64,000 bases of DNA. It comes from Osedax fenrisi (taxonomy: Eukaryota > Annelida > Polychaeta > Sabellida > Siboglinidae). Both the position numbers and the translations under genes were made by a program. The notes below the pieces were generated by a model. The model had not been told where the DNA came from. It saw only the letters and a program-made list of their open reading frames with translations, and made no database searches. Positions 11,930 to 25,240 of the stretch are shown here, piece after piece (the stretch's first letter is position 1; every line of letters starts with the position of its first letter). Location: NCBI GenBank assembly GCA_964019155.1, contig OZ025243.1, forward strand, positions 32,870,028-32,934,027, in the 5' to 3' direction.

Positions 11930-13640
11930 TATATAATATTACATTACTTTAAGACCCTGTGTTAACTTTAAATAATATATATGTTTTATTTTTAAAATGT
12001 ATGAATAATTTAATTTTTATATATATATATATTACTAACTTTAATCAGTATATGATATTGCGTTAACACTCATCAAATAAACTGGATTGCATGTATCCAA
12101 TTCTATGTAATTTAAATAATATTAATAAATATCATATAGTTACTGATAGTTTGAGCAACATATATACATAAATAGTTAGTAGATAATTAATTATTATAAT
12201 AAATATTATAAACAATAAAATAGCGATATAAAATGAACCAAATACAATATTCGGAGTATATAAATGACCGGCATAGATCTAAATACTAGTTAAATATAGT
12301 AACGTAGGTGGTGGTGGGTACGATATGTATTTTTGAATACGTAATTAAGGAAGTATCCCAATGGCTATGTTGTTGAATTTACATGTGTTGAGATAAGGGA
12401 CGTACTGCCTCCGTATTTTGAGTAGTTCTAAAAAACTTTTATCTAAATATTAATTTATATAGGGGTAATTATCTCGATAAGCAACACTGCTTCTATAATT
12501 ACCCTGGATTGCCTAAATCTGATAATAATAATAATATATATGTATTATTTTTATATATTAGATAATTATTAATTTACAAAAATGAAATACATGAATATAC
12601 GTATGTATATCACATATAAATATATTATAAATTATATTGAAACTAATATAAATTTAAAATCAACTATTTATTTTATTTCGATATTATCAAAATTTAATGT
12701 TGGTCATACCAAAATTAACATTATACATAATATAAATCTATAGATATATACTAGATATTTGTGTATAACTAGAATAAAATTAAAATCAATACAACACTTT
12801 AACTTTATTGAGATTTTATGAATTGTATTATAATATCAGTATTATAAATATAACTCATTTTTATCACTATAATTCTAAAATGCTTTTTAATAAATAAAAA
12901 ATATGAAATTGTATTAACAAATATATAAAATAAAAACATTTATATAACAAAATAATGTGTACTCATAACAAAACTCTAATCTATATTATAGATTATAATA
13001 ATCATTATAAAATAACAATGTTTACTATCTAACTATATTAATTAAAATACTTATTAATTTACATACCACATTCAAATTTATTATATCTTTAATGTAAAAT
13101 ATTTATATAATATTATATAATATTATATTTATAAAACAAATCCGATTACCCCTTTTGAATTACATGAAATAATAATATATACAATTATTAAAATTATAAC
13201 CATATATTAATATATAGTTTACTTATTTTGATATATATATATATTTAATATAAGCTGTATCATATTCATATTACATACTTATTATATTTGCATATAATAA
13301 ATACAGATACAACATATAATTTAATTACATAATATTTTAATTAGTAAATATATAACTTGTGAAAATGAAATTAAAAACGGGATGTTATATCAGCTTCTAA
13401 ATCGAAACATGACTTGTTTTAATGTAAATATTGGATATGATGGATGCTCATCACGTGAATTATGTATTACTTTAATATTATATGATACATATGTGTTAAA
13501 TAAACCTACGAATTTTAAAAATATTAAAAAGGTAATACATATATATAAACGTGATTAAACGTATCTGAATAGTTATACTGTATACGAGTATATGATGTTT
13601 AAACTTTACCAATATCGATATTGGTGCGTGAATATATAGA
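11930..13640. other. AT-rich spacer, nothing recognised
   Basis: The sequence is mostly A/T. A slightly more complex patch at 12290-12510 gives no recognisable protein on either strand. Confidence 0.4.
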
Positions 13641-13825
13641 TATATATCAGTGTTCATTCTAGAGCTACCCAGCTACCCAAATTGGGAAGTGCCCTAATTG
13701 TGTGGGTAGCTGCCCTAAATATATAATTATATGGATTAAGTTTAATTATTAAGTTATTATTAATATACATTGTACTTGTAATATCATTAATTAAAAGTGT
13801 TATATCTATAATTACAGGAATATAT

Positions 13826-14118
13826 TATTTAATAAATGTCAGTTTTCCAATGAATATTTATAAAATGACGATTAAATGTGTTATTATTATTATATTATTA
13901 TTTAAGTATTAAAATAATATAGAATTTATTATTTAATAAATGGCAGATTTTTAATAAATATTTGTAAAATGGCGATTAAATGTATTATTATTTTAGTATT
14001 AAAATAATGAAGAATTTGTATTTAATAAATGGCAGATTTTCAATAAATATTTATAAAATGGCGATTAAATGTATTATTATTATTCTATTATTATTTAAGT
14101 ATTAAAATAATGGAGAAT
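13826..14118. repeat. Three-copy tandem repeat inside the hAT-like element
   Basis: Units of about 85-105 bp share TATTTAATAAATGGCAGATT, then AATATTTATAAAATGGCGAT, then ATTAAATG plus a variable (ATT)n run. Copies start near 13826, 13930 and 14018. Confidence 0.75.
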
Positions 14119-15729
14119 ATGAATAACTTCTGTCATAACATTAGGATAAATTCATTATTTTTCAAATAATGGCGAATATATACTATTTGCCCTTTGTTAT
14201 ATCCATTTGATATTTTATATAAACAAACAATTTAGATTCAAATTCAAATTAAATATGAAATATGATAATAAACTGCTTGATCTATATTTAGAATAATCTA
14301 TTTTTAGATTGGGTAGCAAATTCACTACCCAAAATGAAAATTGGGTAGCAAACTTTAAATATTGGGTAGTGAATTTGCTACCAATTTATATTTATAATAA
14401 TATATGAAAATTTTCAATAATTATTTTTATTCCAATTCTTTTTCTCCCAATATATATATATCACATGACTGTTTTATTTAAAATTCGTAATTTTTATATA
14501 TTTATTCAAAATCCTATTTTAAAACGTAATTTTAAAGTGATATTAGAGATATTAAAAACAATGAAAATATAAAAATAATGAAACATTTAATCACCAATAA
14601 GTTCACTGTTTTTTATATTCATAATAATTAAACTGTATACTTTTTAAATGTATTATAATCTAATTATTAAATTTAAAATTATTATTTTTATTATTACATT
14701 AATATTTAATAATATTATATTATATATTAATTATAATACTTATCATAATTATTATTCCTATATATAATATATAATGTTTAAAAAATAAAGTCATAAATAT
14801 TATGTATTATACTACTTATTAGTTAATATATATATTGAATATAAAATCAACCATACGGAGTACGTACTGCATGTTGATACATGATCATGACATGTTTTAT
14901 ATCGATTTTATTATGATAAAATTGGTATCACTGGAAAGATTATTAAATTATATAATACAATTCATATTATGTTTTTTTAAATTTGTATTTAAACAAAAGT
15001 TATTAACATAAATGTGCAAACAAATTATTAAATTTTAATAATCAATATAATTATAATATACATTCTAATTAATTTGTTATATTATGACATTAAAATATCT
15101 TATATAAATTATATATAATAATGTGTACCATTATGATCTAATAATATTAATATAGATATAGGTATTTTTGTATATTTGTATCTACCTATAGGTTATATAT
15201 AAGTATTTTTAAGTATTTATAAGTATGATATATTATATATCGTTAATTGTATATATATATAATATATAATTAAAATTAATGAAAATAATTACTATATATA
15301 TTATATATTTAGTATCTTATAATTTGTATTATATAGTTTGTTATATATAGAAACTTATTTATTTATATATTCCTATAAATACATTGCCATGTATTATAGT
15401 CTTTAATGATACGAATAACTAATCCTGTATACTTGACATAGTAGTATACATAGGTGTTTCTCGCGAAATATATTATTATGCTTATAATAATTATTATAAT
15501 AATATGAAAGTTTAAATTAAAAATATACTATTTGATTGATTGGTAATATTACGAATACATTTATATAAAAAAATAAGTATATATATAAGTTTTATAGAGT
15601 TACTATTACATTACTATAATAAACATATAATTATATATATGATATTACAATAATCATGATATTATAACTTATCGAGTACCAAATTACTTAGGTACCAAAT
15701 TACTTATATATCAAACTACTCGAACACTT

Positions 15730-16000
15730 AATTTAAAAAATATAACTTCTCGACTACCTAATTTTGAATATAACATATCACCCATCTAATTTCCAATATT
15801 ATAAGATCTCGACTACCTAATTTTCAATATTATAACATATCGAAAATATAATTTTCAATATTATAACATATCGACAACATAATTTTCAATATTATAAGAT
15901 CTCGACTACCTAATTTTCAATATTATAACATATCGACAACATAATTTTCAATATTATAAGATCTCGACAACATAATTTTCAATATTATAAATGCTCGAAG
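15730..16000. repeat. ~32-bp minisatellite, about eight copies
   Basis: The repeating unit is of the form ATCTCGACTACCTAATTTTC then AATATTATAAC/G. Variants alternate between CGACTACCTAATTTT and CGACAACATAATTTT, giving a partial 64-bp higher-order pattern. Confidence 0.8.
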
Positions 16001-16393
16001 ATCAAATTTTTAATATCTTAATATCTCATGAATCAAATGTTGAGAGATTGAATATAAAAAGAATTATTTGATATCAATGTATTAGAATTACAATTTGTAA
16101 ATCATTTAATTGTAAACGAATAATAATTAATCGAATCGAATACTTATTTGCTATTTATTTACATCTCTAATTCAAAAAGCCTCATAAGTAGCTTTTGTAA
16201 GTAACAATTGTTACAGGTTTAAATTACCTCAGGGTATAAGTGTCCATCTAATATATTATTTATCATAAATGAATTTATAAATAGATGGCGAAATTACCCA
16301 TATATGTCATCCTACATTTTACTTAGTAAAATATATTTAAATGCCCTATAATAATTTTTTTTTTGGTAGCTGCCCTGAAACCTATAATGAACA

Positions 16394-16399
<6 letters not shown>

Positions 16400-16439
<40 letters not shown>

Positions 16440-16936
16440 ACAAAGTGAAATTCGTTATATAACTGTATTATAGCAAAGACCTGTATAACAAAATAAATAA
16501 TAATAATATAGTAATAATAATAATAACGACAATGACAATATGTACCAACCGGGTAAGACGCAGAACCGTAATTGTATGGATCTCACCGAGCGGCGTTCCT
16601 TTTATAGGAAACGAATGACACGAAATAATTTTCCAGATATTACAATTTACATAGGATTAATAGGCATTATTTGGCTTTGGCAATATTTAGTATAATTACG
16701 TTATCAGTTATATCCATTATAATAATTTATTATAATAATTATCAATTAAATTAAGTATTAATTATATTTTTATAAAATGTATATAAAATGTTAATATTAT
16801 TTTTATTTTACACAAATACCCGAAATTAATTTAATAAAACCCGGACCCGTTCTTGGACCATTTTTCGAAACCCGATCTCATGAAATTTTGCTAGAACCCG
16901 GAATTGATACCCGAAACCGAGTTCGGGTTAAACCAC
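16400..16936. other. Spacer: (TA)n, GC-richer patch and ACCCG-rich patch
   Basis: A TA microsatellite follows the hAT-like element. 16540-16680 is less AT-rich but shows no coding or RNA signature I can support. 16815-16930 is rich in ACCCG/CCCGA motifs on the plus strand and could be a decayed transposon end. Confidence 0.35.
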
Positions 16937-17077
16937 TAGTAAATAGTGTAATTATCAGATAATCAATATAGTAAGCATACACACATTTATATATATATAT
17001 ATATAAATACATACAAAAACATACATATACAATGTATATTATATACATACATACATACATACATACATTATAAATAC

Positions 17078-17245
17078 AATATTATATAGGCAGCATATGG
17101 TCTATTAATTTAATAGTCTTAGCCTGAATTCTATACATTGAATCAATCTGTTTTTTTTATATTTACAATAAAAAAAACTGATTCAAGGAATTGAATTCTA
17201 TGCACCACACTATTAATAGACCATATGCTGCCTATATATATACAT
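17078..17245. mobile_element. Fold-back MITE-like element, copy 1
   Basis: Ends are inverted repeats TATAGGCAGCATATGGTCTA / TAGACCATATGCTGCCTATA. The interior is also nearly palindromic, with GAATTC and TGATTCAA/TTGAATCA arms around a T-rich and A-rich centre, so the whole element can fold into a hairpin. A second copy is at 28384-28548. Flanking TA suggests a TA target, but the AT-rich context makes that weak. It may instead be a structural part of the larger repeat, since both copies sit in the same larger repeat. Confidence 0.7.
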
Positions 17246-17472
17246 TGTAAACTGTGAAATGTAGTATGCAGTACACTATGACATGCCATCATGTATATAA
17301 AGCACATATATTATACACTACTTCTTTAATGTATTACAATTCAATATATACATCTACTATACTAATTATATTTTAATGGACAAATGTTCCATTGACTCCC
17401 TAAGTAACTATAAATGTACAGAAATAAAATATAATAAATTAAATGTAGATCAGTAAATAGTGAAGGAAGTCA

Positions 17473-17880
17473 TTGAGTATGTGTATGTGTATTCACCAAA
17501 ATGTTAAATTAATGTTAAATGTTCTACCACGTAAGATAAATTATAAGGAGTTATTAGAAAAATTAGCCTGTAATATAGAAAATAGAAATTGTATGTTAAG
17601 AAATTGTAATGACTGTCCTAGTGTAGATATTATAAGTGAATATTTAATTAATTTATTTAGATAGTTTGATTATAAAGTTGATAGTAGGATTGTAAACTAA
17701 TAATATAGAAATTTTAGAATTTATAAATAAATTAATTAAAACACTAAGTGATATTAAATTTCATTATTTTATAACTAAATCTCAATCTGCATATTTAAAA
17801 TCAATTAAGGACAATTTAGCTTTAGATAATAGGATTATATTATTAAATTATAGTTTTATTTTAAATTATTAATTATTAAT
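17473..17880 (+). pseudogene. Fragment of an invertebrate repeat-borne protein
   Basis: Reading 17473-17664 gives HQNVKLMLNVLPRKINYKEL, CNIENRNCMLRNCNDCPSVD. After stops, 17730-17865 gives KTLSDIKFHYFITKSQSAYL then KSIKDNLALDNRIILLNYSF. I recognise the HQNxKL / CMxxxCxxCP / HxFIxKxQSxYLKxLKExL / NYSF series from uncharacterized, repeat-associated proteins of invertebrates. There it continues into a catalytic-looking core that is absent here. Function is unknown to me. A second copy, opposite in orientation, lies in 27345-27710. Confidence 0.5.
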
Positions 17881-17885
17881 ACACA

Positions 17886-18050
17886 TATAAATATAATAGT
17901 GTCATGATAATTGATTTATATTAATATACAATTTATAATTTCAGGATAAACAAGATCATCAGTTGTTATCTTCCTGCTTGGCTATGGTGAATATCTCCAT
18001 GAATATGTTAAATATCATCTCTATGATCCGGTATCGTATTCATGAATTTC

Positions 18051-18101
<51 letters not shown>

Positions 18102-18330
18102 TATACATGTTGACCTATAATGAACAGAAACCTATGTATACGCATACTCCATAATATATATATATATGTTGATTATAATCATACCTACATATATTATTAT
18201 CTTTACAAATATACCTTTGCATTCCCAGTTTATTATTATATATATTATTCACGTGTTATATCATATCCCGTATTTTGTGTATTGTTCCTGTAATAAATGA
18301 ATGAAATGTGTTAAATGATTCTTTTTTTTA
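17886..18330. other. Spacer with (TA)n at 18049-18096
   Basis: AT-rich with a long TA microsatellite. The short reading frame through the microsatellite is not a gene. Confidence 0.4.
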
Positions 18331-18475
18331 AAGATTATCCATGATACCTATCCAACACATATCCATGATACGTATCGAATACATAGCCGCATGATCTGCA
18401 TCGAACACGAATCACTTTGAATCAATGATACGTGTTCGATGCATATACGTATTAACTGATACCGCTACTTACTGG

Positions 18476-18610
18476 GGTACTAGGTCTATACTGTATATAC
18501 TAATGTTACCTTATGATGTACTAGGTCTATACTGTATATACTAATGTTACTTAATGATGTACTAGGTCTATACTGTATATACTAGTTTTATTTAATGATG
18601 TACAAGGTAT
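18476..18610. repeat. ~41-bp tandem repeat, three to four copies
   Basis: The unit contains TACTAGGTCTATACTGTATA, then TACTAATGTTACTTAATGATG. It is preceded at 18463-18479 by CGCTACTTACTGGGGTA, an exact 17-base match to 49831-49847. Confidence 0.8.
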
Positions 18611-18899
18611 ATGTTATGCTATTGTACTTACTATTATATATTAATTATAATGTTATATTGCAGTTAATCAGGATATCTCAGTAGGAGATCGGCAAATACA
18701 AGACGATGAGTAAGCACTATTTGAAGATTTGAAATATGGGACTACGTTTCAACAGACACATATGATGAATGTGTTATGACAATACTATAAACAAATTTGT
18801 AAATATTTTATACTATATTTTCGTTATTAAAAAAATTCTTATTGTATATTTTTCATTATTATAATATCTATGTTCCTTTTATTAGCAATGTTGCCATAC

Positions 18900-19070
18900 C
18901 TAGCCTGTAAAATCCATGTAGCATTGAATGGTTTATAAGGCTTACCTGAGCCATGTATCGATAAGTAGCTTGTAAAATCCATGTATCATTGAATGGTGTA
19001 TAAGGCTTACCTGAGCCATGTATCGATAAGTAGCTTGTAAACTACATGTATCTTTGATAGGTTAATAATG
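18900..19070. repeat. ~66-bp tandem repeat, about 2.5 copies
   Basis: The unit contains GCTTGTAAAATCCATGTA, then CATTGAATGG, then GGCTTACCTGAGCCATGTAT, then CGATAAGTA. The last copy is diverged. Confidence 0.8.
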
Positions 19071-19985
19071 GCTATCTGAGCTATAGCTTTTGTGTTCACA
19101 AATAGCTAATAATCACGACCTATACAAAAGCTAACTTTAGCTAGTATTGATACTAGCTTTTTGGTAGCCTGGGATACTATGTATTAATAATAATGTTATT
19201 ATTTTTATATGTAAATTAATATGAGTGATATAATCTAGATTTATTAATATTCTTCCTTCATAGTAGGATAAACCTATATATTATATATATATATATATAT
19301 ATATCACTAACAAAATCATTTTTTTCTCCATTATTCTATTGTCCAGATATAGCCACTTTTTAATTCCCTCCACCTTGTAGTCTGTATATTCGCTTTCCTC
19401 TTTTAATTATTTGTCATGGTTTTGTGGCAGCACCAAGTTACCAGCTATAGGTATTACCTACATTTTTATTATAATGGTTAATAAATAATATAGAACAATA
19501 TTTATGTACAAATGATATGTGTATAAAAACATTCACTTACCCCTTATTTATTAATATTAAATTGATATCACTTACCTTCCAAATTATGTAGAATACTCAT
19601 TATTTTATGAAACATATGTTCTATATATGATGGCGTAATCGTATCTTGTTGCTGTATAAATGGGTAATTGTAAATATTAAAATAAATATATTAGATACAA
19701 TGATAAATACCTATAAGGAGATTGACTGGGAGTCTGTATATTCATATTGTGTGATGAACTGGCCATAGGTATTTGAGAATTGGTCATCATCATTAGTGAC
19801 ACATGTACTTGTACTATAGTAGTGGTTATAATTGTGGGCTATTTCATTGGTTTATATTATCACATGATACATTATTTGCATAGGATTAGCATTTGTTTGC
19901 ATAGGGTTTGCGTATTCCTTGTATAGTTAGTATATAATATCATGGAAAATTCATATATTTAGGTCAATAACGGAGTTTAAATATA
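19071..19985. other. Spacer of moderate complexity
   Basis: It contains splice-like patterns on the minus strand (an exon-sized open piece at 19576-19651 between CAG and GTAAGT), but no consistent gene model. A (TA)n tract lies at about 19277-19302. No protein family is recognised. Confidence 0.3.
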
Positions 19986-20099
19986 TATATAAATATTTCC
20001 TATTGTAACGTGTGTGATTCTTACATTGATACCTGTCATTTTTATATTATTTATTGTATATATACACTATAGTGAATATTTAATACAAGTATATTAATC

Positions 20100-20190
20100 T
20101 TATAAACATACATACATACACACATACATACATTCACACACAAATATACACACACACATCATCGCACACACATACACAAACATATACATT

Positions 20191-20249
<59 letters not shown>

Positions 20250-20385
20250 TTATATATACATATATATACCTACATACACACATACACACATTTTTGTATA
20301 TAGCACACGGTATACTCATAAATAGTACTATTTAGATACACACATATACATACACACATATACACACACATACACATACATTCAC

Positions 20386-20447
<62 letters not shown>

Positions 20448-20496
20448 ATATATATTCAATTCAATATATATATTCAATTCAATATTCAATTCAATT

Positions 20497-20532
<36 letters not shown>
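20100..20532. repeat. Compound (CA)n/(TA)n microsatellites
   Basis: CACACA/TACATA tracts alternate with pure (TA)n at about 20207-20262, 20388-20443 and 20498-20531. ATTCAATTCAAT runs lie between them. The short reading frames here are low-complexity shadows. Confidence 0.85.
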
Positions 20533-20535
<3 letters not shown>

Positions 20536-21260
20536 ATTTATTTTTTTTAAACTATTTTTAGTTAATTTTATATACTTAATTTTATTTATTATATTTTATT
20601 TAATTTAATTTATATTCAAACATGATGAAGTAATTACTCGGGAATGGAATTTTTTAATTTTTTATTAATTTTTTAATTTTTGTTTTTAATGTACATATTT
20701 GATATATATGAGCTTTTATTATATAATATAAATATCCAAATTGCAATTTTTTTCTGTAGATTTTTTCTGTAATTTATTATATTTTTACATTTAATTATTT
20801 TTGTTAATATGTATTCATCAGTATCTTCATTTAAATTATATAGTGATAATAGAGACTTCTTTCATTTTCTATATTTATATTTGTATATGTATATTTTTGT
20901 TTATGTAGGTATGTTTGTATGGGTGCACCTATATGTATGTATATGTATTTGTGTGTGTGCATTTGTATATGCGTGTATTAATGTACGTATGTGTGTATAT
21001 GTGTATATATATGTATATGTATATTCATATATATTTTATGGAAATAATATATTGATATGACAATATCGTTGTTTTATTGAATAACTCATTATTTATTTAT
21101 ATAATTTTATCAAATAAGATTGCATCCTTTTAGTTATTTTTTTTTAGTTTTGTAAAAATTTATCAAATTGCCTATTATTTTTTATCATATATATTTGTAT
21201 AATTATTTTCCATTCTCGAATAATTAACAGGGTAGAACTAGATAAGACTTGCTTTTTTTC
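20533..21260. other. AT-rich spacer with GT-rich tract
   Basis: 20880-21040 is a TGTATG-type low-complexity tract on the plus strand; the open frame through it is an artefact. Nothing else is recognised. Confidence 0.4.
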
Positions 21261-21261
21261 T

Positions 21262-21835
21262 ACCCACCCTACAAACAATTTATGTTAAAAGTACATGGAT
21301 TCAATGAAGATGGTACATACGGCTACAACATAATATACGTAGATACCATGTAGAATCTATGTAGTTCCATCAACATATTATGTAGATTTTATGTAGAAAA
21401 AGCTGACAATTTATCAACATAACTGTCTACATAATTTCTACATGGTTTCTACACTCATATTATGTTGCTAGTTACACGATTTAGACATAGATTCTACATA
21501 GCTTCTACATTCATATTATGTTGCTGGTTACACGATTTAGACATAGATTCTATATAGCTTCTACACTCATATTATGTTGCTAGTTACACGATTTAGACAT
21601 AGATTCTACATAGCTTCTACATTCATATTATGTTGCTGGTTACACGATTTAGACATAGATTCTACATAGCTTCTACACTCATATTATGTTGCTGGTTACA
21701 CGATTTAGACATAGATTCTACATAGCTTCTACACTCATATTATGTGGCTGGTTACATGATTTCGATATAGATTCTACATAGCTTGTACTAGTAAATTCTA
21801 CATTCATATTATGTTTATTATATATAAAATTTAAC
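21262..21835. repeat. TACATA-rich minisatellite element
   Basis: It starts CCCTACAAACAATTTATG (about 21267) and contains about six copies of a 58-60-bp unit in 21425-21790. The unit reads CATAGATTCTACATAGCTTC, then TACACTCATATTATGTTGCT, then GGTTACACGATTTAGA. The end motif CCCTACAAACAATTT is matched in inverted form next to another TACATA-rich array at 44231-44245. Confidence 0.7.
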
Positions 21836-21859
21836 TAATCAAATCATGGAGAGACCACA

Positions 21860-22140
21860 TAACAAATAATGAGTTCTAGGCAGCATTCCAAGAATAACCG
21901 ATACAATACGCGAACAACGACTGAGGTACTCCGGTCACTGCTGGAGAAACATAAGTGATTGAAGTATTACATTGGAACCCACTACACAGACGACGGTCTT
22001 GAGGACAGTGCAGTAAGGACAGTGAGTCTTGAGGACAGTGAAGACATACTTATTTGTTTACGTATATATTATATGAAAATAGAAATAAAACATTACATCA
22101 TTTAAACATTTATTTGGTTTAAGTCTTTTGTTAGACCTAT
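21860..22140 (+). pseudogene. RTE-like LINE C-terminal fragment
   Basis: Reading the plus strand around 21883-21960 gives IPRITDTIREQRLRYSGHCW, a hallmark of the C-terminal region of the RTE-like LINE family (IxxRRLRFxGHCxR). It is followed by SITLEPTTQTTVLRT, corresponding to the usual LLLWxPTHG box. One in-frame stop lies between them. Only this 3' end is present, as expected for a 5'-truncated copy. It is probably the same family as the split LINE at 0.66-6.3 kb. Confidence 0.65.
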
Positions 22141-22174
22141 GCCACAATAAATCTCCAATTGCCTGGCCAATATC

Positions 22175-25100
22175 GTTGGTCGAAACTTCGATTGGGGAAA
22201 TCTTCTCATCTATTTAAGAACTTTAACCACCATTCTTAAGTACTTAGTTCAGACTGTAATAAATATATTAAAAAATAAATGTAATATTTATTAGATAATA
22301 ATTAATAAATAATGTTATCTTTTAATTATTTATGAGGGGCTTTTAATTATTTATTAAAATATAATTTTTTCTATGGAAATAGTTAATTAATAATAGTAAA
22401 GAAAATAAAATATAAATAATTTTATATTATGGAGATCTTTTTAATTTGTATAATTTAAATTATTTATCATTACAGATAACTAATTGAGGTATATATTATA
22501 GTTCATTCATACTAACAATACATAATTCATCTTGTAGTATTGAGTACAGGGAAATCTTCTCATCTTTTAAAGAACTTATACCACAATTCTCGATTATGAT
22601 GAATCATACTGTAATAAAGATAATAGTTGTAATATTTAAGACTTTTAATTATTTATAAAAATATAATTTTTCATTTGGAAATATTTAATTATAATAATAA
22701 ATAATTGTATACATGAGGGCTTTACATTTGTAGATATAATTATTAACTGGAGGGATTTATTAAGAAAGACATGTTATTTATAAAAATATTTTGTTTTGGA
22801 AATTATTAATTATTAGGTTTTTTGATTTATGTATACATTTTTTTTTAATATTTAATAAATTAGTGGATATTATATTATATTATTAATATGATATTATTAT
22901 ATTTATGATATTATATTTCAAAAAATATTATAAAATATTTTTATTAAAATGTATAAATTTTTTTTTATAAAATGTCAACAAATATTTTAAATATATTTCA
23001 AAAAAATTCTCATTATTTATGAGGGGCTTTTAATTATTTATTAGTAAATAAAATAAAATATAAATAATTGTATATTATGGAGGGTAATTTATCGCTTCAG
23101 TAAGATAATATTAGAAAACATGTAATATAATTCAATAAAAAAAAAATTAACTTAATTCGTAAAATATTGAATAGTCAATATGACTTTTAATTTTAACATA
23201 GGATTGATAGGAAATCTTATAATGGAGTAGATACAAAATTAATTCAATACATTTTTTAATATATTCCTATTAATGAATTTTGTCATATGATATATATGTA
23301 CTAGAATTAAATATTATTAACAGAATAGCTGACATTTTTTTTTTTTAAATAATAATTTCTTTATAATTTTATCATTTCTAGGATTAAACTTTTTATGTTT
23401 ATTATTTATTGAATATTTTTGGTTTTTTGTTTTTAATCAAAAATAAAATTAAGATCAAGTTTATTTTATTCTTAATAAATGTATAATATATATTTACTGT
23501 GTGATTATAAAAAAAAATGTGTTCAAATATTTTTCTAGGAATAATTTGAATTTTAATGATTTCTATAGAAAAAATAAATATTTTCAAGGAAAGATGAATA
23601 AAAAATGTCTACGACCTAGTCAATTTTATTTTTTTTTACCATAATATAATTTTAATTATCATTGAGATGAATGCAATAAAAACATTTTTATATTATATTT
23701 TTTTCTAATTTAAAAAAAATAAAAATATTTTTAACTATACAAAATTTAAAATCTGATTTTGTTAGATCCATATTTTGAATTAAATATACTTAAGTCTCTT
23801 AAATGCATATTAAATATATAAATAAAGTAAAAGACGATATCATTTAATTGGTTGTCAAGGTAAAACTAAAGATAAATAAATGTTACGCATGCGCAGTAAA
23901 TTTAATTATAAAACAAATATTTTTCCTATAAAATGTTATTAAACATCATATTGACAACTCAATTGAGTATAACACAATTTGTAGTTGATACACTACTGTT
24001 TATATATATTATATGTTTATAGTTTTTACTGAAGCAACATATTTAATGACTGACGAGCCACCCTAATGGAGGGATATTTAATTTGTATAAAGATATAATT
24101 TAAATTATTTATCATTACAGATAATAACTAATTGAGATATATATTATAGTTCATACATACATACATAGTTCATTCATACTAACATTACATAATTCATATT
24201 GTAGTATTGAGTATAGGGAAATCTTCTCATCTTTTAAAGATACTTTAACCACCATTTCGATTATGTTGAATCAGACTATAATAAAGATAATAGTTGTAAT
24301 ATTTAGACTTAATTATTTATAAAAATATAATTTTTTATTTGGAAATATTTAATTATAATTAATAAATAATTGTATACATGAGGGCTTTACATTTGTAGAT
24401 ATAATTATTAATTGATGAGGGATTTATTAAGAAAGGCATATTATTTATTTTAAAAAAATGTTTTGTAAATTATTAATTGTTATTTTTTATTTATGTAGAA
24501 AAATATATTTTTTTAATATTTAATAAATTAGTGGATATATATTTCAAAAAATAATTTAAAATATTTTTAATAATACATTTATAAATTTTTTTTATAAAAT
24601 ATCAAAAAATATTTAAAATATATTTCAAAAAAATTCCCATTATTTATGAGGGGCTTTTAATTATTTATTAATTAGTAAATAAAATAAAATATAAATAATT
24701 TTATATTATGGAGGGCTTTTTAATTTGTATAAAGATATAATTTAAATTATTTATCATTACAGATAATAACTAAATGAGGTATATATTATAGTTCATTCAT
24801 ACTAACATTACATAATTCATCTTGTAGTATTGAGTACATTGAAATCGTCTCATCTTTTAAAGATACTTTAACCACCATTCACGATTATGTTGAATCAGAC
24901 TGTAATAAAGATAATAGTTGTAATATTTAAGACTTTTAATTATTTATAAAAATATAATTTGTTATTTGGAAATATTTAATTAAATTAATAAATAATTGTA
25001 TACATTGGGGCTTTACATTTGTAGATATAATTATCAATTGATTTATTAAGAATGTTATTTATAAAAATATTTTTTTTTTGGAAATGTAGAAAAATATATT

Positions 25101-25240
25101 TTTTTTAATATTTAATAAATTAGTTGATAAATATTTAAAAATATTAAAAAATATTTTTAATAAATGTATACATTTTTTTAATAAAATGTCAAATAATATT
25201 TAAAATATATTTCAAAAAATTCCGACAAAATATTTCAAAA
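22175..25240 (+). repeat. Four direct copies of a ~0.6-kb AT-rich unit
   Basis: Copies start near 22175 (partial), 22441, 24067 and 24711; the last two are in tandem at about 645 bp. Shared landmarks are TTATTTATCATTACAGATAA, GGGAAATCTTCTCATCT, ACTTTAACCACCATTC, TCAGACTGTAATAAAGATAA, ACATGAGGGCTTTACATTTG and TTTATGAGGGGCTTTTAATT. The array directly follows an RTE-like 3' end, so the unit may derive from the LINE 3' tail. That is inference. 23060-24060 between copies is unrelated AT-rich sequence. Confidence 0.75.

Larger units (their letters stand above)
13648..16396. mobile_element. 2.75-kb non-autonomous hAT-like element
   Basis: The left end reads CAGTGTTCATTCTAG (13648-13662). The right end, reverse-complemented from 16396, reads CAGTGTTCATTATAG, so the ends are imperfect inverted repeats starting CAGTG, typical of hAT elements. 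GGTAGCTGCCCT-type blocks recur just inside both ends (near 13707 and 16367). An inverted GGGTAG/CTACCC pair lies at about 14310-14385. The flanking 8 bases are ATATATAT on both sides. That agrees with an 8-bp duplication but is uninformative in (AT)n sequence. No transposase coding sequence is visible. Two internal tandem arrays fill part of it. Confidence 0.6.
16937..17885 (+). repeat. Inverted-pair repeat, copy 1
   Basis: From GTAAATAGTGTAATTATCAG at 16937 to about 17880 the sequence recurs, reverse-complemented, at about 27345-28690. The shared parts in order are the ATCAGATAATCAATATAGTA block, a TACAT-rich stretch, the fold-back element (17078-17245), the TGTAGTATG..GACATGCC block, and the protein fragment (17470-17870). 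Copy 1 has a single CTACTTC at about 17323-17329, where copy 2 carries a 454-bp MITE. Confidence 0.8.

Noticed and set aside
18672..18717. Exon-like piece on the plus strand (acceptor TTGCAG, donor GTAAGC)
   Set aside because: Only 46 bp and open in one frame, with no neighbouring exon that fits. Chance splice signals are common here.
19576..19740. Possible spliced host gene on the minus strand
   Set aside because: An exon-like piece (19576-19651) has a good acceptor and a GTAAGT donor, but the upstream candidate exon ending at 19711 does not join it in an open frame. No protein family is recognisable.
20809..21060. 83-codon open frame rich in Tyr/Val/Cys (+)
   Set aside because: It runs through a TGTATG microsatellite; the composition is purely that of the repeat.
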